From Micromonospora sp. WMMD1082 (lineage in GTDB: Bacteria > Actinomycetota > Actinomycetes > Mycobacteriales > Micromonosporaceae), in contig NZ_JARUBM010000002.1 of the NCBI RefSeq assembly GCF_029626175.1, forward strand, positions 6,713,001 to 6,777,000: a stretch of 64,000 bases of DNA. Reading direction: 5' to 3'. The notes beneath the pieces were generated by a model. It saw nothing but the letters and a program-made list of their open reading frames with translations, searched no databases and was not told the origin of the DNA. Every line of letters starts with the position of its first letter. Within the stretch, counting starts at the first letter, position 1. Positions 25,817 through 35,019 of the stretch are shown piece by piece. The translations under genes were made by a program, and so were the position numbers.

Positions 25817-26829
25817 CCCGGCAGCGCGTTGATCGTCGGGATGACGTGCTCACCGTACGCGGCGAGGGTGTCCTCCTTGCCGTCGTGTTGCAGGTAGACG
25901 GCGAACTGGTCGACGCCGAGCTTGCGCAGTTCGGTGAGGCGGCGCACGTGCTCCTCCGCCGGGCCCAGGACGCAGAACCGGTCCACGATGTCGTCGCTGA
26001 CGAAGCCGGTGTGGGCGTTGCCGGCCCGGCCGTGTTCGGCGTAGTCGTAGCCCTGCCGCCCGGCGATGTAGTCGGTGAGGACCGCCGGCACGGCCCCGCT
26101 CGCCCCGTAGCGGGAGACGATGTCCGCCACGTGGTTGCCGACCATGCCACCGAACCAGCGGGTCTGTTCCCGCTGGTGGGCGAGGTCGTCGCCGACGTAG
26201 GCGGGGGCGGCGACGCAGAACTTGATCGCGGCCGGGTCGCGGCCGGCGCGCTCGGCCGCGGTCCGGACCGCGTTGATCATCCAGGCGGCGATGTCCGGGT
26301 CGGCGAGTTGCAGGATGAACCCGTCGGCCACCTCGCCGGTCAGGGCGAGCGCCTTCGGCCCGTACGCGGCGACCCAGACCTCCAGGGCGCTCCGGTCCAC
26401 CCAGGGAAACCGCAGCTCCCGGTCCCGGTAGGTCACCGACCGGCCGTTCGCCAGCTCCCGCACCACGTGCACGCACTCGCGGAGCTGGGCGAGGTTGGTC
26501 GGCGCCGCGCCCAGGGTGCGCAGCGCCGAGTCGCCCCGCCCGATCCCGCAGATCGTGCGGTTGCCGTACATCTCGTTGAGGGTGGCGAAGAGCGAGGCGG
26601 TGACCGTCCAGTCCCGGGTGCCCGGGTTGGTGACCATCGGCCCCACGATGATCTTCTCGGTGCGGGCCAGGATCTGGCTGTAGATCACGAACGGTTCCTG
26701 CCAGAGCAGATGCGAATCGAAGCTCCAGACGTGGCTGAAACCGGCCCGCTCGGCCTCCTCGGCGAGGCGGATCACCGACTCCGCGGGCGGGTCCAGCTGG
26801 AAGACCACTCCGACGTCCATGCCGCTCAC
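25813..26829 (-). CDS. Luciferase-like F420/flavin-dependent oxidoreductase (CPS_4043-like)
   Basis: This 338-residue protein with a luciferase-like (TIM-barrel) fold has AEEAERAGFSHVWSFDSHLL, PMVTNPGTRDWTVTASLFAT, TICGIGRGDSALRTLGA and ALTGEVADGFILQLADPDIA. It resembles the F420-dependent group that includes CPS_4043-type proteins. The GTG overlaps the dehydrogenase stop by 4 bp. Its tight coupling with dihydropyrimidinase, ureidopropionase and semialdehyde dehydrogenase, and the absence of a PydA gene, make it a candidate for the redox step on the pyrimidine ring. That is a hypothesis; a flavin monooxygenase acting on another pyrimidine-derived substrate is the alternative. Confidence 0.85.
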   Translation of the reverse strand: MSGMDVGVVFQLDPPAESVIRLAEEAERAGFSHVWSFDSHLLWQEPFVIYSQILARTEKIIVGPMVTNPGTRDWTVTASLFATLNEMYGNRTICGIGRGDSALRTLGAAPTNLAQLRECVHVVRELANGRSVTYRDRELRFPWVDRSALEVWVAAYGPKALALTGEVADGFILQLADPDIAAWMINAVRTAAERAGRDPAAIKFCVAAPAYVGDDLAHQREQTRWFGGMVGNHVADIVSRYGASGAVPAVLTDYIAGRQGYDYAEHGRAGNAHTGFVSDDIVDRFCVLGPAEEHVRRLTELRKLGVDQFAVYLQHDGKEDTLAAYGEHVIPTINALPG

Positions 26830-28313
26830 CGCACCTTCGGGAAGCCGAGGTCGACCTCGCTGGTCGCCGGGTCGGGCCAGCGGGAGGTGACCACCTTCGT
26901 CCGCGTGTAGAACGCGATCCCCTCGGGGCCGTACATGTGCAGGTCGCCGAAGAGCGATGCCTTCCAGCCGCCGAAGCTGTAGTAGGCCACCGGCACCGGG
27001 ATCGGCACGTTGATGCCGACCATGCCGCAGAGCACGTCGTACTGGAACCGCCGGGCCACCCCGCCGTCGCGGGTGAAGATCGCCGTGCCGTTGCCGTACT
27101 CGTTGCCGTTGACCAGCGCGAGAGCCTCGTCGTAGGTGTCCACCCGGACCACCGAGAGCACCGGGCCGAAGATCTCGTCGGTGTAGAGCGCCGAGCCGGT
27201 CGGCACCCGGTCCACCAGGGACGGGCCGAGGAAGAAGCCGTCCGCGTCGGTCGGGGTCGTCCGCCGCCCGTCGACCACGATCCGGGCGTCCTCGTCGGCC
27301 AGGGTGAGGTAGCCGGCGACCCGGTCCCGGTGCTCCCGGCTGATCAGCGGCCCCATCTCGGCGTCGGGGTCGCTCGCCGCGCCGACCCGGATCCGGTGCA
27401 CCCGCTCGGCGATAGCGTCGACCAGCGGGTCGGCGACCGCGCCGACGGCGACGACGACCGAGACCGCCATGCAGCGTTCACCGGCCGAGCCGTAGCCGGC
27501 GGAGACCGCGGCGTCGGCGGCGGCCGCGATGTCGGCGTCCGGGAGGACGACCATGTGGTTCTTGGCGCCGCCGAGGGCCTGCACCCGCTTGCCGGCCCGC
27601 GTGCCCGCCTCGTAGATGCTCCGCGCGACCGGGGTGGAGCCGACGAAACTCAGCGCCTGCACGTCCGGGTCGGCGATCAGCGTGTCGACCGCCTCCTTGT
27701 CGCCCTGCACGACGTTGAACGCCCCGTCCGGCAGCCCGGCCCGGCGCAGCAGGTCCGCCAGGAGCAGCGAGACCGACGGGTCCTTCTCGCTCGGCTTGAG
27801 CACGAAGGTGTTGCCACAGACCAGCGCGTTGCAGAACATCCACATCGGCACCATGGCCGGGAAGTTGAACGGGGTGATCCCGGCGACCACGCCGAGCGGT
27901 TGGCGGATGGAGTAGACGTCGACGCCGCTGGAGGCGCCCTCGGAGTAGCCGCCGCGCAGCAGGTAGGGCGCGCCGGCGGCGAACTCGGCGTTCTCCAGCC
28001 CTCGGGCCACCTCACCGAGCGCGTCGGCGGTGGTCTTGCCGTGTTCGGCGCTGAGCTGGCCGGCGATCTCCTTGCGGTGGGCGTCGACGAGTTCCCGGAA
28101 GCGGAACATCACCTCGGCCCGTCGGGAGAGGGAGGCGGCCCGCCAGGCGGGGAAGGCCGCCCGGGCGGCCAGTACGGCGGCGCGGACCTCCCCGGCGGTG
28201 GCGGCGGCGATCTCGGCCTGTGCTTCGCCGGTGGCGGGATCCCATACGGGGAGGCGGCGGGGGCCGGTGCCGGCGACCGCCGCGCCGTCGATCCAGTGCG
28301 GTATCTGTCTCAT
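26826..28313 (-). CDS. mmsA: CoA-acylating methylmalonate-semialdehyde dehydrogenase
   Basis: This 495-residue aldehyde dehydrogenase starts RQIPHWIDGAAVAGTGPRRL and has MmsA marks: GVVAGITPFNFPAMVPMWMF, ALGGAKNHMVVLPDADI and the catalytic Cys281 in GSAGERCMAVS. It oxidises methylmalonate or malonate semialdehyde to propionyl- or acetyl-CoA, the last step of thymine and uracil reductive breakdown. The ATG at 28313 follows GGAGG with an 11-base gap. An ATG at 28334 that overlaps the dihydropyrimidinase stop (ATGA) would add seven residues. Confidence 0.92.
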   Translation of the reverse strand: MRQIPHWIDGAAVAGTGPRRLPVWDPATGEAQAEIAAATAGEVRAAVLAARAAFPAWRAASLSRRAEVMFRFRELVDAHRKEIAGQLSAEHGKTTADALGEVARGLENAEFAAGAPYLLRGGYSEGASSGVDVYSIRQPLGVVAGITPFNFPAMVPMWMFCNALVCGNTFVLKPSEKDPSVSLLLADLLRRAGLPDGAFNVVQGDKEAVDTLIADPDVQALSFVGSTPVARSIYEAGTRAGKRVQALGGAKNHMVVLPDADIAAAADAAVSAGYGSAGERCMAVSVVVAVGAVADPLVDAIAERVHRIRVGAASDPDAEMGPLISREHRDRVAGYLTLADEDARIVVDGRRTTPTDADGFFLGPSLVDRVPTGSALYTDEIFGPVLSVVRVDTYDEALALVNGNEYGNGTAIFTRDGGVARRFQYDVLCGMVGINVPIPVPVAYYSFGGWKASLFGDLHMYGPEGIAFYTRTKVVTSRWPDPATSEVDLGFPKVR

Positions 28314-28330
28314 CTGGACACCAACCTCCG

Positions 28331-29731
28331 TCATACCAGGTAGCTGGAGAGGCCACGGGGCAGGTACCGGCCGTGACCCTTGCGGCCGGAGTACTCGCCG
28401 TCGGCGACGACGACCGTGCCCCGGGAGATGACCGTGTGGACCCGGCCGGCGATCTCGTAGCCCTCCCACGCGGAGTGATCCATGTTCATGTGGTGCGTCT
28501 CGACGCCGATCCGGGTCCGGCCGTTCGGGTCGTAGAGCACGATGTCGGCGTCGGAGCCGGGCGCGATGATTCCCTTGCGGGGGTAGAGGCCGAACATCCG
28601 GGCCGGCGTGGTGGCGATCGTCTCGACCCAGCGCTGCAGCGACAGCTTGCCGTCGACGACGCCCTGGTAGACCAGGTCGACGCGGTGTTCGACGCCGCCG
28701 ATCCCGTTGGGGATCTTCGAGAAGTCGCCGAGCCCCAGCTCCTTCTGGTCCTTGAAGCAGAACGGGCAGTGGTCGGTGGAGACGATCGCGAGGTCGTTGC
28801 TGCGCAGGCCGCGCCAGAGGTCGGCGCGGTGGCTCTCCCTCCCGCTGCGCAGCGGGGTGGAGCAGACCCACTTGGCGCCCTCGAAGCCGGGGGCGCCGAG
28901 TTGCTCCTCCAGGGTGAGGTAGAGGTACTGCGGGCAGGTCTCGGCGAAGACGTTGCGGCCGTTGTCGCGCGCCTGCGCGACGTGCGCGAGGGCCTGGCTG
29001 GCCGAGAGGTGCACGATGTAGAGCGGGGTGTCCCCGGCGACGTCGGCCAGGGCGATGGCGCGGTGGGTCGCCTCCGCCTCCAGGGCGGTCGGGCGGGTGA
29101 TGCCGTGGTGGATCGGGTCGGTCTCGCCGCGCGCGATCGCCTGCTGGATGAGGACGTCGATGGCGATGCCGTTCTCCGCGTGCATCATGATCATGGAGCC
29201 GTTGTCGCGGGCCTTCTGCATCGCCCGCAGGATCTGGCCGTCGTCGGAGTAGAACACCCCCGGGTACGCCATGAAGAGCTTGAAGCTGGTGATCCCCTCG
29301 TCGGCGACGAGTTGGTCCATGGCCTTGAGCGAGTCGTCGTCCACCCCGCCGAGGATCATGTGGAAGGCGTAGTCGACGTGACAGTTGCCCGCCGCCTTGG
29401 CGTGCCAGGCCGCCAGGCCGTCCTGGACCACCTCGCCGGTCTTCTGCACGGCGAAGTCGATGATGGTGGTGGTGCCGCCGAAGGCGGCCGCCCTGGTGCC
29501 GGTGTCGAAGGTGTCGCTCGCGAACGTGCCGCCGAACGGCAGCTCCATGTGGGTGTGCGCGTCGATGCCGCCGGGGATGACGTACATTCCGGTCGCGTCG
29601 ATGGTCGGCACACCGGCCGGGCCGGTGCCGGGGGTGTGCAGGGCGGCGATCGTCTCGCCGTCGACGAGTACGTCGAGCGCGTGCGGGCCGGTCGGGCCGA
29701 TGACCGTGCCGCCGGTGATCAGCGTTGGCAT
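28331..29731 (-). CDS. hydA: Dihydropyrimidinase (D-hydantoinase)
   Basis: This 466-residue amidohydrolase has metal-binding GGIDAHTHMELPF, the carbamylated-Lys motif TSFKLFMAYPG, His ligands in MMHAEN and VHLSASQ, and the Asp of STDHCPF. It opens the dihydropyrimidine ring to the N-carbamoyl-beta-amino acid, or hydrolyses hydantoins. It is second in the operon, 10 bp after ureidopropionase. Neighbouring ureidopropionase and mmsA favour a pyrimidine role over amino-acid hydantoin use. Confidence 0.93.
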   Translation of the reverse strand: MPTLITGGTVIGPTGPHALDVLVDGETIAALHTPGTGPAGVPTIDATGMYVIPGGIDAHTHMELPFGGTFASDTFDTGTRAAAFGGTTTIIDFAVQKTGEVVQDGLAAWHAKAAGNCHVDYAFHMILGGVDDDSLKAMDQLVADEGITSFKLFMAYPGVFYSDDGQILRAMQKARDNGSMIMMHAENGIAIDVLIQQAIARGETDPIHHGITRPTALEAEATHRAIALADVAGDTPLYIVHLSASQALAHVAQARDNGRNVFAETCPQYLYLTLEEQLGAPGFEGAKWVCSTPLRSGRESHRADLWRGLRSNDLAIVSTDHCPFCFKDQKELGLGDFSKIPNGIGGVEHRVDLVYQGVVDGKLSLQRWVETIATTPARMFGLYPRKGIIAPGSDADIVLYDPNGRTRIGVETHHMNMDHSAWEGYEIAGRVHTVISRGTVVVADGEYSGRKGHGRYLPRGLSSYLV

Positions 29732-29741
29732 GGCTGCCCCC

Positions 29742-30581
29742 TCACGGCTTCACGAGCGAGTCGTAGGCGTCCGGACGACGGTCCCGGTAGAACGCCCACC
29801 GGTCACGGACCTCGGCGAGCAGGTTCATGTCCAGCTCGCGGACGACCAGTTCGGGCTGGTGCCCGTCCGCGACGTCGCCGACGAACCGGCCCTCCGGGTC
29901 CACGAAGTACGAGGTGCCGTAGAAGTCGTTGTCCCCCAGGTCCTCCACGCCGACCCGGTTGATCGCGCCGATGAAGTACTCGTTGGCGACCGCGCTGGCC
30001 GGCTGTTCGAGCTGCCACAGGTAGGACGAGAGGCTGCGGCTGGTCGCCGAGGGGTTGAACACGATCGTCGCCCCGCCGAGCCCGAGGGCCCGCCAGCCCT
30101 CTGGGAAGTGCCGGTCGTAGCAGATGTAGACACCGATCCGGCCGACGGCGGTGTCGAAGGTCGGGTAGCCGAGATTGCCGGGGCGGAAGTAGAACTTCTC
30201 CCAGAATCCCTGCACCTGCGGGATGTGCGTCTTGCGGTACTTGCCGAGGTAGCGCCCGTCGGCGTCGACCACGGCGGCGGTGTTGTACAGCACGCCCGGT
30301 TGCTCCTGCTCGTACATCGGCAGGATCATGACCATGCCCAGTTCGGCCGCGAGGGCCTGGAAACGCTCGGTGGTGGGGCCGGGGATCGACTCGGCGTACG
30401 AGTAGTACTCCCGGTCCTGCACCTGGCAGAAGTACGGCCCGTAGAAGAGTTCCTGGAAACAGATGACCTTGGCGCCCTGGGCGGCCGCCTGGCGGGCGTA
30501 CTCCTCATGCGCCTTGATCATGGATTCCTTGTCGCCGGTCCAGGTCGTCTGGACCAGGGCGGCGGTGATGCTGTCGGCCAT
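29742..30581 (-). CDS. Beta-ureidopropionase / N-carbamoyl-amino-acid hydrolase (nitrilase fold)
   Basis: This 279-residue nitrilase-superfamily enzyme has the catalytic triad Glu44 (CFQELFYGPYF), Lys117 (YRKTHIPQ) and Cys154 (VYICYDRHFPE). FNPSATSRSLSSYLWQLEQP is typical of the N-carbamoyl-beta-alanine/putrescine group. It would release CO2 and ammonia from the ring-opened product. The ATG follows GGAGGAGCGCC. First gene of the catabolic operon, divergent from the MocR regulator; N-carbamoylputrescine amidase is a weaker alternative. Confidence 0.9.
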   Translation of the reverse strand: MADSITAALVQTTWTGDKESMIKAHEEYARQAAAQGAKVICFQELFYGPYFCQVQDREYYSYAESIPGPTTERFQALAAELGMVMILPMYEQEQPGVLYNTAAVVDADGRYLGKYRKTHIPQVQGFWEKFYFRPGNLGYPTFDTAVGRIGVYICYDRHFPEGWRALGLGGATIVFNPSATSRSLSSYLWQLEQPASAVANEYFIGAINRVGVEDLGDNDFYGTSYFVDPEGRFVGDVADGHQPELVVRELDMNLLAEVRDRWAFYRDRRPDAYDSLVKP

Positions 30582-30629
30582 GGCGCTCCTCCGGTGTCGG
30601 GTGGTGGTGGTCGTCGTCGAGAGGTTGTC

Positions 30630-30680
30630 TTGACACGGTGGATGGCGTAGGACTCTAGTGACACAGGTAGGGCCGGACAA
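30630..30680. promoter_or_regulatory. Overlapping divergent promoters, pyrimidine operon and MocR gene
   Basis: On the plus strand TTGACA (30630-30635), 18 bp, TCTAGT (30654-30659) faces the MocR gene. On the minus strand TTGTCC (30680-30675), 17 bp, TAGAGT (30657-30652) faces ureidopropionase. The two -10 regions overlap, so the promoters cannot fire together. TGACAC is repeated at 30631 and 30659, and TGTTAC/GTAACA (30690, 30712) flank the MocR leader; these are candidate regulator sites. Confidence 0.6.
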
Positions 30681-30716
30681 TGGGTTGCCTGTTACGGGCT
30701 ATTTCGGAGATGTAAC

Positions 30717-32090
30717 ATGCTGCAGCTCATCACTGGTGCCGTGGACGACCGCAGCGCCCGGGGCATCGCCGCCGCGGTGAGCCGTCTGGTCCACGGCGGT
30801 CAACTGCCGCCCGGCACCCGGCTACCCACCGTGCGCTCGGTCGCCCGGCAGCTCGGCATCAGCCCCACCACGGTCAGCGAGGCATGGCGGAGCCTGGCCG
30901 CGGCCGGCGCCATCGAGACCCGCGGCCGCTCCGGCACCTTCGTCCGGACCCCGGCCCGGCCCCGCGAGCACCTGCGGTACGCCCGGCTCACCACGCGCCC
31001 GACGACGCTGCCCAACGACCTGTCGACCGGGGTGCCCGACCACGATCTGCTGCCGGACCTGACCGACGCGTTGCGCCGGATCCACGATGCCCGGCTCACC
31101 ACCAGCTACCTCGACGAACCGGTGCTGCCGGAGCTGGAGGCGGCCCTGCGTGCCCGGTGGCCCTTCCCACCGGCGGCGCTCACCGTCGTCGACGGCGCCC
31201 TGGACGCCCTCGACCGGATCACCGCCACCGTCGTCCGGCTCGGCGACCGGGTCCTGGTGGAGAACCCGGCCTTCCCGCCGATGCTGGACCTGCTGGAAGC
31301 GGCCGGCGCGACACCGGTGCCGATCCCGCTGGACGGCGACGGTCTCCGGCCCGACGCGCTGGCCGACGCGCTCGACGACCGGGCGGTGGCGCTCTACCTC
31401 CAACCCCGCGCGCAGAACCCGACGGGCGTCAGCATGACCCCGGCCCGGACGGCGGCGCTGGCCGGGGTGCTGGCCCGGCACCCCGGCGTGATCGTCGTCG
31501 AGGACGACCACGCCGGCGACATCGCCACCGCGCCGCCGGTCAGCCTCGGCACCCACCTGCCGGACCGGACCGTACGGGTGCACAGCTTCTCCAAGAGCCA
31601 CGGCCCGGACCTGCGGCTGGCCGCGGTCGCCGGGGCCGCCCCGGTCATCGTGTCGGTCACCGACCGGCGCCTGCTCGGTCCCGGCTGGTCCAGCCGGCTG
31701 CTCCAGCTGCTCCTGCTCGACCTGCTCACCGATCCGGGCACGGCGTCGGCCATCCGGCGGGCCCGCGACGAGTACGCCCGGCGGCGGCAGGCACTCCTGA
31801 CCGAACTCGACGCCCGTGGGGTGACGGCGACCGCCGACGACGGGATCAACCTGTGGCTCTCCGTCGGCAACCAGCAGCTCGCCATGCTGGTGCTGGCCGC
31901 GCACGGCATCGCGGTGGCCCCCGGCGCGCCGTTCGAGGTCGGTCCGACCGGGACGGACCACGTCCGGGTCACCGTCGGGCTGGTGCGCGACGGCTTCGCC
32001 GAGCTGGCCGACGTCCTGGCCGAGGCGGCGCGGGCGAGTGCGCGGGGCAGCGGCCCGCGCAGCTTCCCACTCCCCCGCGGCGCCCGCTGA
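30717..32090 (+). CDS. MocR-type GntR/aminotransferase regulator of pyrimidine catabolism
   Basis: This 457-residue protein fuses an N-terminal GntR winged helix (about 10-80: LPTVRSVARQLGISPTTVSE) to a fold-type I aminotransferase-like domain with PLP Lys in SFSKSHGPDLRLA. MocR regulators sense amino acids through PLP; a beta-amino acid from pyrimidine breakdown is a plausible effector. It is divergent from the catabolic operon with overlapping promoters. Confidence 0.9.
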   Translation: MLQLITGAVDDRSARGIAAAVSRLVHGGQLPPGTRLPTVRSVARQLGISPTTVSEAWRSLAAAGAIETRGRSGTFVRTPARPREHLRYARLTTRPTTLPNDLSTGVPDHDLLPDLTDALRRIHDARLTTSYLDEPVLPELEAALRARWPFPPAALTVVDGALDALDRITATVVRLGDRVLVENPAFPPMLDLLEAAGATPVPIPLDGDGLRPDALADALDDRAVALYLQPRAQNPTGVSMTPARTAALAGVLARHPGVIVVEDDHAGDIATAPPVSLGTHLPDRTVRVHSFSKSHGPDLRLAAVAGAAPVIVSVTDRRLLGPGWSSRLLQLLLLDLLTDPGTASAIRRARDEYARRRQALLTELDARGVTATADDGINLWLSVGNQQLAMLVLAAHGIAVAPGAPFEVGPTGTDHVRVTVGLVRDGFAELADVLAEAARASARGSGPRSFPLPRGAR

Positions 32091-32136
32091 CCGGGCCGGG
32101 CCACGCCCCAGACGGCGGTGCCGGCTGGGCCGCGCC

Positions 32137-32709
32137 TCAGACAGCGGTGCCGGCCTGCCCGCAGACCGCACACCGCTCTCGCTCCGACCAGGATTCCCGA
32201 TCGAGATCCACGGGATCGAGACGACTCTGGCCGATCTCGACCCGGACGGCGACCCGGAACGTCCACAGTGCCTCGGCGAACGGGTGGTACGCGTCGTGAT
32301 ACCCGCGACTCGACAGCGCGGCGCCGGACCGGATCGCGTCACGGATGTCGATCAGCCGGCTGAAGGCCCGCTCCCCGGCCTCCATCACCGCCGGACTCGC
32401 CGACATGAGCAGCCGCTCCCGCACGCTGTACAGCCCGGACGCGTGCACTGCGGACAACGCCGCCCCGCGTCGGTCGAGATCCTCGGCCCGGTCGCGAGCA
32501 ACCTCACGCAGGCCGGCGTGGGCGGCGTCGAGAGCCAATGCGAAGTCGACGTATGTCCGGAAACGATCGGACTCCCGGTCCCGGCGGCGCTGACCGCGAT
32601 CGTTGCGCACGCCGGCCAGGATCGTGCCGCCCAGGGCAATCACCGCGCCGAGCGCGGTACCGGCGATCGGAATCCAGTTGGAGGCTGCCACCACCGCATC
32701 ATCCCGCAC
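32137..32709 (-). CDS. Membrane-anchored protein of unknown function
   Basis: This is about 190 residues with one N-terminal membrane segment (WIPIAGTALGAVIALGGTIL), then a charged, probably helical cytoplasmic domain (DRGQRRRDRESDRFRTYVDF) and a C-terminal CAVCGQAG with a close Cys pair. I do not recognise a family. The GTG at 32709 is chosen because it precedes the membrane segment; GTGs at 32694 and 32691 are also possible. It is divergent from the GH30 enzyme. Confidence 0.6.
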   Translation of the reverse strand: MRDDAVVAASNWIPIAGTALGAVIALGGTILAGVRNDRGQRRRDRESDRFRTYVDFALALDAAHAGLREVARDRAEDLDRRGAALSAVHASGLYSVRERLLMSASPAVMEAGERAFSRLIDIRDAIRSGAALSSRGYHDAYHPFAEALWTFRVAVRVEIGQSRLDPVDLDRESWSERERCAVCGQAGTAV

Positions 32710-32884
32710 GCCCCGCCGACCACCACGGGCCTCGCCTTGCCCCTCAGCGCGCGGCCCCATAGCCTGGATCCGCGGACGTCGATGATCCACCACCCGCGAC
32801 GGCGTCTCGATGGCGCAGGGCTGCCCGCGTTCCCGCTGGCCGCACGCCCGCACGGTCGGGTGGTTCGAGCGACGGGAGCCAGCG

Positions 32885-34984
32885 ATGCGGCGGCGAACGG
32901 TGTGGACGGTCCGGCTGGCCACCGCGGCGATGGTGGCCGGGAGCCTGGTGGCCTCGACCGCCGTGGGCGGCACCGCGCACCGGCCCGCTCCCCCGGCCAC
33001 CACGGTGGTCGACTGGAGCGTCGAACGGCAGACGGTCGACGGCTTCGGCGGGGCGTTCGCGTTCCACAAGGCGGGTGGAATCCAACGGCTCGGGGAGCCG
33101 CTGACCTCGCAGATGCTGGACATGGTCTTCGACGCTCAGGCCGGCATCGGCCTGGACATCGTCCGGGTCATGGTGGGCGACGGCGGCGTGGGGGTGTGGG
33201 GCGACCAGCTCTACGACGGCCCGACGCAGACGATCGAGCCGGAGCCGGGCGTGTTCGTGTGGGATCTGCCCGACTGGGCGCAGCGCAAGGCCGACTTCGA
33301 CGCGTACCAGGTGTGGCTGATGCGTGAGGCGCAGGCGCGTGGCGTCGAGACGATCCTCGCCAGCGTGTGGAGCCCGCCGGCCTGGATGAAGCAGAACAAC
33401 AGCGTGATCTCCTCCGGCGCCTCCGGCCCCCCGAACAAGCTCCGGCCCGACATGTACCAGGCGTTCGCCGACTACCTCGCCGAGTACGTGCTCGGCTACG
33501 AGCGCGAGTTCGGCATCACGATCACGCACATCTCGCCGACCAACGAGCCCGACGTCAGCACGGGATACTCGAGCAGCCAGTGGACCGCCGAGGAACTGCG
33601 GTTCCTGGTGCGCGACCACCTGGGCCCGACGTTCGAGCGTCGCGGCGTGGAGGCGAAGATCGTGCTCGGCGAGGGCGTCGGCTTCGACGAGGGCTTCGCG
33701 CTGCCGGCGATCAGCGACCCGGTGGCGAACCAGTACGTCGACGTCGTCGCGGCGCACGGATACTCCGGGCTGATCGACGAGGCGACGCGGGCCGCGCCCA
33801 CGGCGTTCACCACGTCGCACGCGCTCGGCAAGACCATCTGGCAGACCGAGTACATGAACCAGGGATCGCCGCGGGATCGGCTCTTCGTCAACAACACGAT
33901 CAGCGATGGCCTGCGCTACGCGACGCTCATCGGGAACCTGTTCGACGAGACCCGGCTGAACGCCTACTTCTGGTGGTGGCCGGTGGCGAACAACGGCGCG
34001 GACGGCTCGGACCTGATCCGGCTGGTCAACACCGGCACCCCGCAGAGCGGCAACCCGACCGAGAACGGCCAGTACCGCATCTTCAAGCGGTACTACACGT
34101 TCGGCCAGTACAGCCGCTTCCTCGACCCCGGCGACGTGATGATCGGCGCCACCAGGACGCCGGCACCCGGGGTCTCCGTCACGGCCTACAAGGACGAGGC
34201 GACGCACGACTTCACCATCGTCGTGGTCAACAACAACCCGCACGACGTCCCGCTCGCCGTCGATCTCGCGGGTGGCTTCCCGCTGCCACCGGAGACCAAG
34301 CAGGACTGCAAGAGCGGCGGCTGGGCCGCCTTCGTCAACCCGACGTTCCGTAACCAGGGCGCATGCGTCTCCTACGTCGCCGCCGGCAAGGGACCGACCT
34401 CCTCGGTGGTGCCGTACCGCACGTCGGCGAACGAGAACATGAGGAAGCTGGCCGACATCGGCACGCGCGGCCGATCCTTCAGCACGACCCTGCGGGGCCA
34501 GAGCGTCACGACGTTCGTGCCGAAGTGGTCCGAGCTGCCCGAGCTGCCCGACCGCAAGGACGTCTTCTCCACCTATCTCGCCGAGGAGAACGACGGTCAG
34601 TCGGCGGGCCTGAGGGTCGTCACGACGCCCGAGCACGGCAAGATCGTCGCCGGGGTACGCGACGGCAGCTACCTGCGCTGGGCGGATGTCAACTTCGCGG
34701 ACGGGTCGGCCGCGGGCTTCGCCGACCAGAAGGGCGAACTGCGCCTGCACGCCACCGTCGCCGCGAAGGGCGGCGGCGTCATCGAGGCGCGGATCGGCAG
34801 CCCGGACGGGCCGCTCGTCGGCTCGATGACCGTGCCGCCCGGCTCCGGCACCGAGTGGGTGACGGCGACGACCTGGATCGACACCAGCCCGGGTGCCGCG
34901 AACGGCTTCCACGACCTCTACCTGGTGTTCACCGGCGGTGACGGCACGCTCTTCGCCGTGGATCGCGCCGAGTTCAGCGACTGA
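32885..34984 (+). CDS. Secreted GH30-family glycoside hydrolase with C-terminal CBM6
   Basis: This 699-residue exported enzyme has a signal peptide (about 1-33) and a GH30 barrel with VDGFGGAFAFHKAGGIQRL, acid/base Glu221 in SPTNEPDV and nucleophile Glu322 in IWQTEYMNQG. A beta-sandwich side domain and a carbohydrate-binding module of the CBM6 type (about 596-699) follow. GH30 members include glucuronoxylanases and beta-1,6-glucanases; the subfamily cannot be fixed by eye. The ATG follows GGGAG. With the GH10 enzyme it suggests a plant-polysaccharide lifestyle. Confidence 0.87.
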   Translation: MRRRTVWTVRLATAAMVAGSLVASTAVGGTAHRPAPPATTVVDWSVERQTVDGFGGAFAFHKAGGIQRLGEPLTSQMLDMVFDAQAGIGLDIVRVMVGDGGVGVWGDQLYDGPTQTIEPEPGVFVWDLPDWAQRKADFDAYQVWLMREAQARGVETILASVWSPPAWMKQNNSVISSGASGPPNKLRPDMYQAFADYLAEYVLGYEREFGITITHISPTNEPDVSTGYSSSQWTAEELRFLVRDHLGPTFERRGVEAKIVLGEGVGFDEGFALPAISDPVANQYVDVVAAHGYSGLIDEATRAAPTAFTTSHALGKTIWQTEYMNQGSPRDRLFVNNTISDGLRYATLIGNLFDETRLNAYFWWWPVANNGADGSDLIRLVNTGTPQSGNPTENGQYRIFKRYYTFGQYSRFLDPGDVMIGATRTPAPGVSVTAYKDEATHDFTIVVVNNNPHDVPLAVDLAGGFPLPPETKQDCKSGGWAAFVNPTFRNQGACVSYVAAGKGPTSSVVPYRTSANENMRKLADIGTRGRSFSTTLRGQSVTTFVPKWSELPELPDRKDVFSTYLAEENDGQSAGLRVVTTPEHGKIVAGVRDGSYLRWADVNFADGSAAGFADQKGELRLHATVAAKGGGVIEARIGSPDGPLVGSMTVPPGSGTEWVTATTWIDTSPGAANGFHDLYLVFTGGDGTLFAVDRAEFSD

Positions 34985-35019
34985 CAGCGAGACGGTGGGA
35001 CGGGCCACGTCACCACCGC

